Assembly (NCBI GenBank): GCA_024404295.1
Contig: JAKSQE010000005.1
Location: 1-21,892, forward strand
Reading direction: 5' to 3'
Source of the DNA: Oscillibacter sp.
Lineage (GTDB): Bacteria; Bacillota; Clostridia; Oscillospirales; Oscillospiraceae
Length of the DNA stretch: 21,892 bases
Below the pieces are notes generated by a model. The model saw only the letters and a program-made list of their open reading frames with translations, searched no databases and was not told the origin of the DNA. The translations under genes and the position numbers were made by a program. This document shows, one piece after another, positions 13,424-21,540 of the stretch; positions within the stretch are counted from its first letter, which is position 1, and each line of letters starts with the position of its first letter.

Positions 13424-14457
13424 CCTGCAATCTCTCCTTTCTCCTGCATTGCTTTTCTTCGTAACTGTCCGCAAGAAGCGTCAATGTCTCCGCCTAAGCT
13501 TCTCCGCACCGTTGCGGTTAAGCCGTGAGATTCCAGCCGCTTCTGAAATTCAGCAATTCTCTTAGAGGGCTTAAACGGACTCTCTACCACGTCATTTAGC
13601 GGAATCAAATTAACATGTCCCGGCATACCGCGAAGTTTCTTTGCAATTAAGTCAGCTTGCCAATCGTGATCATTGACTCCATCGATCATTGCATATTCAA
13701 AAGAAATCCGTCGCCCGGTCTTCTTGAAGTAATCATGACATGCGGCAAATAAATCATCCACATCATAAGCGCGGTTTACCGGCATAATGCGATCGCGTGT
13801 TTCCCGATCCGGTGCATGAAGTGAAACAGACAACGTTAACTGCAATCCCAAATCCGCTAAACGGCGAATTCCGGGAATCACACCACAAGTGGACAGCGAA
13901 ATATGTCGCATTCCAATATTCAGACCATCTGGATGATTTACCAACTCCAGAAAGCGCAAAACATGATCTAAATTATCTGTCGGCTCTCCAATTCCCATCA
14001 AAACGATATTGGAAATCTCTACGCCAGAATCTATTTGGGTAAAAAGCACTTGATCCAGCATCTCGGCCGGTGTCAAGTCTCTTACCTTGCCAGCAATTGT
14101 AGAGGCGCAAAAAGCACATCCCATGCGGCAACCGACCTGCGAGGATATGCAAACTGTGTTACCGTGATGGTACCGCATCAAAACTGTTTCAATGCAGTTT
14201 CCATCAGATAACTCCCACAGGTATTTGATCGTACCATCCAGCTGAGAAACCTGTTTACGCGCCACGGTCGGAGGAGTCAATTGACATGTTTCTGTCAACT
14301 TTCCACGAAGAGTCTTTGAGAGGTTACTCATTTCATCAAATGAGCGAACACCTTTATGTAACCAGGTAAAAACCTGTTTACCGCGAAAAGAAGACTCACC
14401 CATAGAGCGCATCAAGTCGGTAATCTCTTCTAATGTGCAAGATTTTAAATCTACCAT
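13417..14457 (-). CDS. rlmN: 23S rRNA (adenine2503-C2) / tRNA (adenine37-C2) methyltransferase
   Basis: RlmN is a radical-SAM enzyme that methylates C2 of A2503 in 23S rRNA and A37 in some tRNAs. The 346-residue protein has the iron-sulfur motif GCRMGCAFC, with C110, C114 and C117 as cluster ligands. The catalytic methyl-carrying cysteine is expected in DIDASCGQL near the C terminus (about residue 335). LMGIGEP and the SLHAPD segments are also family hallmarks. It lacks the features that distinguish Cfr resistance enzymes, and its operon position between rsmB and prpC matches housekeeping rlmN. The ATG at 14455-14457 follows GAGG. The gap to rsmB is 12 bases. Confidence 0.96.
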   Translation of the reverse strand: MVDLKSCTLEEITDLMRSMGESSFRGKQVFTWLHKGVRSFDEMSNLSKTLRGKLTETCQLTPPTVARKQVSQLDGTIKYLWELSDGNCIETVLMRYHHGNTVCISSQVGCRMGCAFCASTIAGKVRDLTPAEMLDQVLFTQIDSGVEISNIVLMGIGEPTDNLDHVLRFLELVNHPDGLNIGMRHISLSTCGVIPGIRRLADLGLQLTLSVSLHAPDRETRDRIMPVNRAYDVDDLFAACHDYFKKTGRRISFEYAMIDGVNDHDWQADLIAKKLRGMPGHVNLIPLNDVVESPFKPSKRIAEFQKRLESHGLTATVRRSLGGDIDASCGQLRRKAMQEKGEIAGC

Positions 14458-14469
14458 ATAATCCTCAAA

Positions 14470-15786
14470 TCAACGCCGCTTCATTCGGCAAATATAAAAG
14501 CCATCCGTCCCCTGTCGCTGCGGCCACAGGGTAATCTGCCCATCTGTTTCCTCTTTCAAATTGGGAAGCAAAAACTTTTCACGTTCAAAATTGGGGTTAC
14601 TTAGCAGGAATGCGTCGGTAACCTGCTCATTTTCCTCCGGCAAGATCGTGCATGTGGAATAGATCAAACGACCACCTGGAGCAACATATTTTGCAGCATT
14701 TTCCAAAATGGCCGCTTGTATCACTGGAAGTGTAAACAGATCATCCGCCTTTTTATACCGGGTATCCGGCTTCTTGCGGATAATTCCCAAACCCGAACAT
14801 GGGGCATCCACCAAAACGACGTCAAATTGCTCTGCCCATTCTTCTCGGAACACGCGACCATCCTGTGCCGCGGTTTCAATGCAATGCAATCCTAAACGAT
14901 TTGCACTGTCCAAAATCCGCTTCAGTTTGTTTTCGTGGAGATCGCAGGATACAATTTCACCTTTGCCTTCCATTGCAAATCCTGCGCTGAAAGACTTACC
15001 ACCCGGAGCAGCGCAGACGTCCAAAACCTTTTTACCCGGCTCCAGTTCAGCCAGAATTGCAACGAATCGAGCGGCAGGGTCCTGAATCAAAAATTTACCA
15101 TCTTGAAAAGCTGGCAGCGCAGTCAAGTCTCCGGTTCCGGATAATTCCAAGCAACCGGAAACCCACGCATGTTTCTTTGCAGAAACGCCCGATTCAGACA
15201 GTTCGGAAAGCAGATCCTCCTCTGTGGTCTTCAAGGGATTGACCTGTGCTGTCATGGGTGCAACCTCGTTGTTAATGGACAGAAATGCCTCCGTCTCTTC
15301 CCTGCCTAAAATTGTCAATAGTCGCTTAACCAGCCACTTAGGATGGCTGTATCGGATGGAAAGGTACTGCACATCATCCCGCATGGGTATCGCAGGCAGG
15401 TTCTCTTTATTTTGGGCTAATTTCCGCAAAACGGCATTCACCAAGCCTGCCGCCTGCGGACGTTTCGCTTTGGCCAACTTCACAGATTCGTTGACAGCAG
15501 CGCTATCCGGTACCTTGTCCAAAAATAAAATCTGATACGCACCAAGTCTCAATATTTCTAATAGCGGTGGTTGCAAATGATCCGGTTTTTGAGAGCAGAA
15601 TGCTGCCAGATAATAATCCAACAGCATCCTGTTTTGCATGATACCATAAACCATGCGACTGCAAAGCGCAGCATCCGCAGGAGATAGCTTGTCGCGACTG
15701 ATCTGTGCTTTCAATGCGGCATCGGCCCAGGCACTGTTGCTGCGGCAATCAACCAGTACCTGCAGGGCTGTCTCACGGGCGCTCAT
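14470..15786 (-). CDS. rsmB: 16S rRNA (cytosine967-C5)-methyltransferase
   Basis: RsmB methylates C5 of C967 in 16S rRNA. The 438-residue protein has an N-terminal NusB-like RNA-binding domain (about 1-130) and a C-terminal Rossmann methyltransferase. SAM-binding CAAPGGKS is at 258-265, DAPCSG at 327-332 (C330, needed for product release) and STC at 377-379 (C379, the catalytic nucleophile). The start ATG overlaps the stop of the zinc peptidase gene in an ATGA arrangement (15783-15786), indicating coupling. The length is normal for Firmicute RsmB. Confidence 0.96.
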   Translation of the reverse strand: MSARETALQVLVDCRSNSAWADAALKAQISRDKLSPADAALCSRMVYGIMQNRMLLDYYLAAFCSQKPDHLQPPLLEILRLGAYQILFLDKVPDSAAVNESVKLAKAKRPQAAGLVNAVLRKLAQNKENLPAIPMRDDVQYLSIRYSHPKWLVKRLLTILGREETEAFLSINNEVAPMTAQVNPLKTTEEDLLSELSESGVSAKKHAWVSGCLELSGTGDLTALPAFQDGKFLIQDPAARFVAILAELEPGKKVLDVCAAPGGKSFSAGFAMEGKGEIVSCDLHENKLKRILDSANRLGLHCIETAAQDGRVFREEWAEQFDVVLVDAPCSGLGIIRKKPDTRYKKADDLFTLPVIQAAILENAAKYVAPGGRLIYSTCTILPEENEQVTDAFLLSNPNFEREKFLLPNLKEETDGQITLWPQRQGTDGFYICRMKRR

Positions 15787-16523
15787 CGGTTATTTCTCCG
15801 GTTGCTACGGCCCATGAAAATCAGCACATAGCGCAGCAGCTGCAGTGCAGATGTCAGCAATGCAGCGACATATGTCAGTGCTGCAGCACGCAAAACCTTT
15901 CGTGCACCGTACATTTCTTCATCATCCAACAGCATTTGCCCTTCCAAAGTCTCAAGCGCACGATGAGACGCATTAAACTCCACCGGCAAGGTCACAAGCT
16001 GGAAAATCGTCGTTAGGGAAAACAATACGATTCCGATGAACAGAAAGGACTGACTGTAAAGAATTAAACCTATCATCAGAAGAATAAACGAAAACTTAGA
16101 GCCAAACTGTGTAGCGGGTATGATCGCACTGCGAATGCGAATCGGGCCATAACTCACCGCATACTGCACGGCATGTCCTGCTTCATGAGCCGCCACACCA
16201 ACCGCCGCAATGGTAGCAGCGTTATAAACAGGCTCAGATAAATAAATTGTGTTGTCTCTGGGGTCGTAATGATCTGTCAAATTACCTTGGCACGGGCGAA
16301 TCGGCACATTATAAACACCATGCGCCCGCAGAACAGCCTCGGCTGCCTGTGCTCCGGTCATGTGCCGGCGATTGCTAACGCCGCTGTAACGCCGGAAGTT
16401 GCCGGATACCTGTGCCTGTGCCCATAAGGCAAGCGCCATAACAGGAATCAGCAAAATGAAATAAATTGCGTTAGCCGAGATCGTAGCTGCATCGCCATAA
16501 CCGCCATACATGGGATAATACAT
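15783..16523 (-). CDS. Membrane zinc metallopeptidase, YugP family
   Basis: This is a putative integral-membrane neutral zinc peptidase (Zn_peptidase_2 / YugP family), of unknown substrate. From the ATG at 16521-16523 the 246-residue protein has an N-terminal membrane span (about 17-36), a zinc motif HEAGH (113-117) within AAHEAGHAVQ, and a C-terminal half with two to three further hydrophobic stretches. NTIYLSEPVY ahead of the motif and LPVEFNASHRAL after it (holding the likely third ligand) are family hallmarks. GAGGA lies seven bases before the chosen start; an upstream in-frame ATG at 16592 would overlap fmt. The start is Tyr/Gly-rich (MYYPMYGGYG), common in this family. It sits between fmt and rsmB and overlaps the latter by four bases. 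Confidence 0.92.
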   Translation of the reverse strand: MYYPMYGGYGDAATISANAIYFILLIPVMALALWAQAQVSGNFRRYSGVSNRRHMTGAQAAEAVLRAHGVYNVPIRPCQGNLTDHYDPRDNTIYLSEPVYNAATIAAVGVAAHEAGHAVQYAVSYGPIRIRSAIIPATQFGSKFSFILLMIGLILYSQSFLFIGIVLFSLTTIFQLVTLPVEFNASHRALETLEGQMLLDDEEMYGARKVLRAAALTYVAALLTSALQLLRYVLIFMGRSNRRNNR

Positions 16524-16536
16524 AGAGTTCCTCGAT

Positions 16537-17448
16537 TCAAATAGAAATTGGGTGACCCAACAAATAGGCTGCGGCAGCCATTCGCTTGCCACCTTCTGCC
16601 TGAATTTCTGTCAGATAAATACTGCGTCCATCACCACAAACCACCTCAATGCCCTTCTTTCCGGCAGAGAGAATGGTTCCCGGAGCCTTAACAGTCTCAT
16701 TTCCCAGTTCTGTGTGGTAGATCTTAAACCGCTGACCAGCCAATTCTGCGGAAGCACAGGGCCAGGGAATCAAACCACGTACCTGATTGCGTATTTCGCG
16801 GCTGGATTTGTTCCAGTCAATGGGAGACAATTCACGTGACAGCATCGGGGCATAGGTCATCTGACTGTCGTCCTGTGGGGTACGCTCCGCCGTTCCATCC
16901 AGTAAAGTAGGAATCGTCTCGGAAAGCGCCTGTGCCCCCAACAGGGCCAAGCGGTCCCACAGCGTGGGCAAATCTTCTTCCGGATCAATGGCAGTTTTGG
17001 CAACACGAATCACATCACCGGCATCCAGTGCCTCTGCCATATACATGATAGAGACGCCTGTCTCTTCCTCACCATACAAAATGGCCCAGTTAATAGGCGC
17101 AGACCCACGGTATTTGGGAAGAATGGAAGCATGGACGTTCACGCATCCCAGCTTCGGCGCATCCAAAATCTCCTTGGGAAGGATCCGACCATATGCAACC
17201 ACGACAATCAATTCGGGATCAAGGGACTGCACAATCCTAAGTGCTTCCCCGTCACGCATTTTTAGGGGCTGATAAACTGTTAACCCTTGGGAGAGTGCAT
17301 ATTCCTTCACTGGGGAAAAAGTCACTTTATTGCGGTTTCTGGGCTTATCCGGTTGCGTAAACACGCCGCAGATCTCATGTCCATCTTCCACCAAACGCTT
17401 TAGGGATACCGCAGCAAAGTCGGGTGTACCCATAAACAGAATTCGCAT
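16537..17448 (-). CDS. fmt: Methionyl-tRNA formyltransferase
   Basis: Fmt adds a formyl group from 10-formyl-tetrahydrofolate to initiator Met-tRNA. The 303-residue protein begins MRILFMGTPDFAAVSLKRL, the canonical N terminus, and has HASILPKYRGSAPINWAI, where the conserved N-H-D catalytic set is expected around VNVHAS. A smaller C-terminal tRNA-binding domain follows from about residue 205 on. ATG at 17446-17448 is preferred over the in-frame ATG at 17493 because it matches the family and has GAGGAG seven bases upstream, inside the end of def. The gap to def is four bases. Confidence 0.96.
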   Translation of the reverse strand: MRILFMGTPDFAAVSLKRLVEDGHEICGVFTQPDKPRNRNKVTFSPVKEYALSQGLTVYQPLKMRDGEALRIVQSLDPELIVVVAYGRILPKEILDAPKLGCVNVHASILPKYRGSAPINWAILYGEEETGVSIMYMAEALDAGDVIRVAKTAIDPEEDLPTLWDRLALLGAQALSETIPTLLDGTAERTPQDDSQMTYAPMLSRELSPIDWNKSSREIRNQVRGLIPWPCASAELAGQRFKIYHTELGNETVKAPGTILSAGKKGIEVVCGDGRSIYLTEIQAEGGKRMAAAAYLLGHPISI

Positions 17449-17452
17449 CAAT

Positions 17453-17947
17453 TTACTCCTCATCCTCGGAAATATAATCCTGCAGTTCTTCATCCGTCAG
17501 GAAATGGTCCACATGCTCCACAAACAGATGGCCGTCGAGATGCTCGATTTCATGGCAAAATGCGCGAGCTGTCAAGCCCTCACCTTCCGCTTCAAACCAG
17601 TTGCCGTCACGATCTTGTGCCCTTACTCGAACATAGTTTGGACGGGTCACGATACCCCACTTGCCGGGAACACTCAAGCAACCTTCCAATCCGGTCTGCT
17701 CACCGCTCATAGCAATAATCTCGGGATTGATCAGTTCAATATATTCCTCGGTATCTTCGTCCAAAACAAGGCAGATACGACGCAGCACACCCACCTGTGG
17801 AGCGGCCAATCCCGCACCATTGGCATCTTCCAATGTCTCTGCCATATCGTCCAAAAGGGTATGGAGCCGGCTGTCAAAGGACGCCACGGGGCGGCAAACC
17901 TTCGTCAAACAATCTTCGCCCTGTGTTACAATATTACGTAATGCCAT
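17453..17947 (-). CDS. def: Peptide deformylase
   Basis: This metalloenzyme removes the N-formyl group from nascent proteins at the ribosome. The 164-residue protein has all three deformylase motifs: GAGLAAPQ (44-51), EGCLSVP (88-94, with metal-ligand C90) and HEIEH (132-136) followed by LDG. The HExxH reads HEIEH where HEIDH is commoner, a conservative change. The C terminus is acidic (SEDEE). The start has AAGGAGAG upstream. It sits 12 bases after priA and four before fmt, the standard def-fmt pairing for opposing formylation steps. Confidence 0.97.
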   Translation of the reverse strand: MALRNIVTQGEDCLTKVCRPVASFDSRLHTLLDDMAETLEDANGAGLAAPQVGVLRRICLVLDEDTEEYIELINPEIIAMSGEQTGLEGCLSVPGKWGIVTRPNYVRVRAQDRDGNWFEAEGEGLTARAFCHEIEHLDGHLFVEHVDHFLTDEELQDYISEDEE

Positions 17948-17959
17948 AAGAAACTCTCC

Positions 17960-20425
17960 TTATTCTGTCGTATTACAATCCACAAATAGATTTAATCCAC
18001 GATTTGTATGATCTCTGGCAAATGTTTTCAAAAGCCAACTGATATATTCTCTCGTTGCTTTATTATTTTGACCGATCCATACGCAGCGGTAACGGTATCG
18101 GTTGTTTACTTTTAGAATCGGCGCCGGAGCAGGTCCTAAAATTTCCGGCTCAGTTTTGGATAGTTCAGGGATTCCTGCCATCTGCTGCAGCGATGCACGG
18201 ACGCTTGCGGCAGCACGAAGAACACGACTTTCCTCCGAACCGGACACGGTAAAGGTAAACAAATCTGCATAGGGCGGGTAGCGACGCAGGCGACGCATAC
18301 GCAGTTCGCTTTGAAAAAATGCTTCATAGTTCTGCTGCGCAGCAAAACGGATCACATCGTTTCCCGGAGTATAGGTCTGAATGACCGCTCTACCTTGCTT
18401 TTCTCCTCGGCCTGCACGTCCGACAACTTGCGTCAATAGGTCAAAGGTGCGCTCTGCTGCTTGATAGTGGTCAATATAAAGAGACAAGTCAGCTGATAAG
18501 ACACCAACCAAAGTCACATTCTCAAAATCTAAGCCCTTTGCTACCATTTGGGTACCAATTAAGATTGGAACTCGTTCCTTCTCAAATGTCTGCAATATCT
18601 TCTCGTGACCAGCGGTCACTGTATCCGCATCCATCCGCAGAATGGCAGTGTCAGGAAACAGTTCATGGAGTTCTTCCTCTATGCGCTGCGTACCGGAACC
18701 AATGAACTTCATCTTGCCGCCACATTCCGGGCAAACGTCACTTGCCCGCTCAGAGTGATTACAATAATGGCACATCAATCGGTTATTCGCCGAATGATAG
18801 GTCATAGCGACGCTACAGCGTGGACACTCAGGCACATAGCCGCATTCTCCGCATAGAAGCATTCGACTACTGCCTCGGCGATTGAGAAACAAAATGCTTT
18901 GTTCACCGCGAGAAAGATTTTCTTCCAATTCTTTCCGCAGGACCTCGCTAATAAGTCCTGGATTTCCTTTCCGGACTTCCTCTCTCAGATCTGCGATGAT
19001 GACATTGGGAAGCGCTTTTTGATTATATCGCTGACGAAGAAGAAGCTTTTGATAGCGTCCCTCTTCGGCAGCCTGTGCCGTTTCAATGCTAGGCGTTGCA
19101 GAGCCAAGAAGCAGCACCGCTTTCTCCCGCGCGCACAAATACTTTGCGATATCTCGTGTATCATAGCGAGGGGGATTTTCGGAGCGGTAGCTTCCTTCCT
19201 GCTCCTCATCGATCACAATAAGCCCAAGGCGATCCAGCGGTGCAAAAATTGCCGAACGAGTGCCAAGTACGACGTCAACTTCGCCTCTGCGAATTCGTTT
19301 CCACTGATCATATCGCTCAGAAAGCTTTAGGGAGCTATGAAGCATAGCCACTTTACTGCCGAAATAGCTCGAGAACTTTCGCATCATTTGCGGAGTCAAC
19401 GCAATTTCCGGGACTAAAACAATCGCTGTTTTTCCTTGATTCAGTATTTCCTGAACCAAGCGCAAATAGACCTGCGTCTTTCCGCTTCCTGTCACACCGT
19501 GAAGCAGGGTAACCGCTCCACTTTCCGCTTGAATAGATGACATCACGGACTCCAATGCTTGTTGCTGTTCTTGATTCAAGACGATATCTGGGCCTGACTC
19601 CTCAGTTTCAATCGTCGGCAATCGCAAGGTCTCTTCTTGCGAAAATGCAATGATTCCCGCTTTCTCCAGACCTTTCAAGGTTGCCAAAGATGCACCTGTA
19701 TAGTAAGAGATTTCTGAACAAGACGTTCGACCAGCAGTTGAAAGCAATTCAATCACCGCATATCGAGCAGGTGCAGAGCGTCGCTTCGGTTCAACTATAG
19801 CAAGAGCTTCCTCGGCACTCATTGCCAATTCTGCCATACGGCGTGTCTTATCCTGAATTTTCCGCTTAGCGGCAGTCTCACATGATACAACTTGCGCTTT
19901 TTGCAAAGCCTTCAAAGTTTTCAACGTATCCGAGCCAAAAGTGGATTCTAACGTTTCAAAATCAGAACGTCCACCACTTTCTGTCAGATACTCTATTACT
20001 TCAATCCCATGTGGTATGCTCTCCACAGTTTCCTGCATTGCTGCTGCATCATTGGGCTCAACAATAGACCATATTTCTTGAAATCCATACCAAAGTCCTG
20101 CGGGCAGAATCGTGCGAATCGCCTCAAACAGCGTGCAGAAATATCGCTGGCGCATCCAAAGAGCCAACGCGATTTCTTTACCGGATAACACCGGTTCTTT
20201 GTCCAGAACACAGCGCAGTCCCTTGATCGTTTCCAGTTTTTCCCCGTTTTCTCGTGCTAAAATCACACCTTCTGAAAGGCGATTGCCTCTACCGAAAGGC
20301 ACCAGTACACGTACGCCCGGAACCGCAGCTTCCTGCAGTTCCTTTGGAACGATATAATCATATGGTTTATCAATGGAATAGGGCGCGGCGCTGACCGCAA
20401 CTTTTACAATTTCTGCGGTTTCCAT
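17960..20425 (-). CDS. priA: Primosomal replication-restart helicase
   Basis: PriA recognises stalled or collapsed forks and reloads the replicative helicase. The 821-residue protein starts with a DNA-binding region (about 1-105, KVAVSAAPYSIDKPYDYIVP), then a winged-helix stretch. The helicase core follows, with Walker A GVTGSGKT (310-317), Walker B as DEEQ (406-409), GSATPS (441-446) and, in the C-terminal lobe, QVVGRAGRG. Two interleaved zinc knuckles use C525, C528, C534, C537, C552, C555, C565 and C568. The DEEQ box differs from the DEEH of E. coli and Bacillus PriA at its last position. The start is supported by GGAGGAGGG. The usual coaBC gene between rpoZ and priA in Bacillus is absent. 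Confidence 0.96.
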   Translation of the reverse strand: METAEIVKVAVSAAPYSIDKPYDYIVPKELQEAAVPGVRVLVPFGRGNRLSEGVILARENGEKLETIKGLRCVLDKEPVLSGKEIALALWMRQRYFCTLFEAIRTILPAGLWYGFQEIWSIVEPNDAAAMQETVESIPHGIEVIEYLTESGGRSDFETLESTFGSDTLKTLKALQKAQVVSCETAAKRKIQDKTRRMAELAMSAEEALAIVEPKRRSAPARYAVIELLSTAGRTSCSEISYYTGASLATLKGLEKAGIIAFSQEETLRLPTIETEESGPDIVLNQEQQQALESVMSSIQAESGAVTLLHGVTGSGKTQVYLRLVQEILNQGKTAIVLVPEIALTPQMMRKFSSYFGSKVAMLHSSLKLSERYDQWKRIRRGEVDVVLGTRSAIFAPLDRLGLIVIDEEQEGSYRSENPPRYDTRDIAKYLCAREKAVLLLGSATPSIETAQAAEEGRYQKLLLRQRYNQKALPNVIIADLREEVRKGNPGLISEVLRKELEENLSRGEQSILFLNRRGSSRMLLCGECGYVPECPRCSVAMTYHSANNRLMCHYCNHSERASDVCPECGGKMKFIGSGTQRIEEELHELFPDTAILRMDADTVTAGHEKILQTFEKERVPILIGTQMVAKGLDFENVTLVGVLSADLSLYIDHYQAAERTFDLLTQVVGRAGRGEKQGRAVIQTYTPGNDVIRFAAQQNYEAFFQSELRMRRLRRYPPYADLFTFTVSGSEESRVLRAAASVRASLQQMAGIPELSKTEPEILGPAPAPILKVNNRYRYRCVWIGQNNKATREYISWLLKTFARDHTNRGLNLFVDCNTTE

Positions 20426-20459
20426 GCCTCGCCCTCCTCCGTTTGATCTCTGTGAAAAA

Positions 20460-20666
20460 TTAGATCGTCAGATCCATATGGCCGGCATCGATCTTGCCGT
20501 CAGCAACCTCGTGAATCGCCAGCGTTACCGGCTTTTCGGTCAGTTTAGTGCCCACTTCATCAGCCTCATCAGAGATCTGGCGGGCACGACGAGCCACCAC
20601 ATTAACCAACATATAACGGTTGGGAATATGGTCATTCAGAACATTCATAGCAGGATACAGCATCAT
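20460..20666 (-). CDS. rpoZ: DNA-directed RNA polymerase omega subunit
   Basis: Omega binds the beta-prime subunit and aids RNA polymerase assembly. The 68-residue protein starts MMLYPAMNVLNDHIPNRYML and has the conserved NRYMLVNVVARRARQI helix that clamps beta-prime, followed by EKPVTLAIHEVADGKI. Its length is typical of Firmicute omega. Two consecutive ATGs open the frame; the first fits GGAAG spacing better. It lies between gmk (45-base gap, no hairpin seen) and priA (34-base gap), the conserved order in Firmicutes. Confidence 0.95.
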   Translation of the reverse strand: MMLYPAMNVLNDHIPNRYMLVNVVARRARQISDEADEVGTKLTEKPVTLAIHEVADGKIDAGHMDLTI

Positions 20667-20711
20667 AATTATTTACTTCCAATCTGCCGCTTTGCGGCTA
20701 TATTTTATATT

Positions 20712-21302
20712 TTAGTCCGCTAACTGAGCATAACGCTCAGCAGGCTTGCAATGCTCGGCGGTCATGATAGAATCCAGTTCCCGCACAGCATTTTCAATAC
20801 TATCATTAATCACAAAATAGTCATAAGCATGCGCAGTCTTATATTCCTCCTGTGCCCGCTCCAGACGCTGGCGAATCTTCTCAGGAGAATCGGTACCGCG
20901 TGAAGTCAAACGACGCTCAAGCTCCTCCCAATTTGGAGGTGCGATATAAATTCGAACCGTTTCAGGACGAAGGGCAATCACCTGCTCGGCACCTTGTACT
21001 TCGATGTCTAAAATGACATCTCTTCCCTGCTCCATAGCTTCATCCACATAGCGTTTCGGCGTTCCGTAGCAATTTCCGACAAACTCGGCATGTTCCAGAA
21101 ATTCACCGTTTTCGATCCATTTCTGAAAGGTCTCACGGTCAATAAAGTGATAATGTACGCCATTTTCCTCGCCAGGTCGAGGATCTCGTGTCGTTGCGGA
21201 AACAGAAAAGTACAAGTCACGCTTTTTCATTAGTTCAGTCAGAATTGTGCTCTTTCCTACACCGGAGGGGCCAGATATGATAAAGGACTTTCCTCTACTC
21301 AT
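20712..21302 (-). CDS. gmk: Guanylate kinase
   Basis: Gmk phosphorylates GMP (and dGMP) to GDP with ATP. The 196-residue protein has the P-loop GPSGVGKS (11-18), then SATTRDPRPGEENGVHYHF, the GMP-binding segment, and EFLEHAEFVGNCYGTP. VILDIEVQGAEQV is the conserved central strand, and RLTSRGTDSPEKIRQRL forms the lid region. The start ATG is one base after the remA stop, and its ribosome site AAGGAGGGAG is embedded in the last codons of remA, so the two are tightly coupled. Confidence 0.97.
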   Translation of the reverse strand: MSRGKSFIISGPSGVGKSTILTELMKKRDLYFSVSATTRDPRPGEENGVHYHFIDRETFQKWIENGEFLEHAEFVGNCYGTPKRYVDEAMEQGRDVILDIEVQGAEQVIALRPETVRIYIAPPNWEELERRLTSRGTDSPEKIRQRLERAQEEYKTAHAYDYFVINDSIENAVRELDSIMTAEHCKPAERYAQLAD

Positions 21303-21303
21303 T

Positions 21304-21537
21304 TCATTCTCCCTCCTTCTCTGAAAAGCGCTCCGGAGACAATGCTGACAAAATCACATGATCGCTATCCATAATAAATACAGACGCAGTTTTCCGGCCA
21401 TATGTTGCATCAATCAGCATCCCGCGCTCTCGGCTTTCTTGAATCAGCCGCTTGATCGGTGCGGATTCAGGACTGACAATGGCAACCAACCGTTTTTTTG
21501 ATACTAAATTGCCAAATCCAATATTGATCAGTTTCAT
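21304..21537 (-). CDS. remA: RemA-family DNA-binding regulator (DUF370)
   Basis: RemA is a small regulator that in B. subtilis binds DNA as a ring-shaped oligomer and activates biofilm-matrix and osmoprotection genes. The 77-residue protein starts MKLINIGFGNLVSKKRLVAI, with the conserved N-terminal strand, then SAPIKRLIQESRERGMLIDA and TYGRKTASVFIMDSDHVILS, all well-preserved family segments. The ATG at 21535-21537 is three bases after the yicC stop and uses GGAG in the end of yicC. Its place between yicC and gmk is the standard one. What it controls in this organism cannot be told from this window. Confidence 0.94.
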   Translation of the reverse strand: MKLINIGFGNLVSKKRLVAIVSPESAPIKRLIQESRERGMLIDATYGRKTASVFIMDSDHVILSALSPERFSEKEGE

Positions 21538-21540
21538 AGC

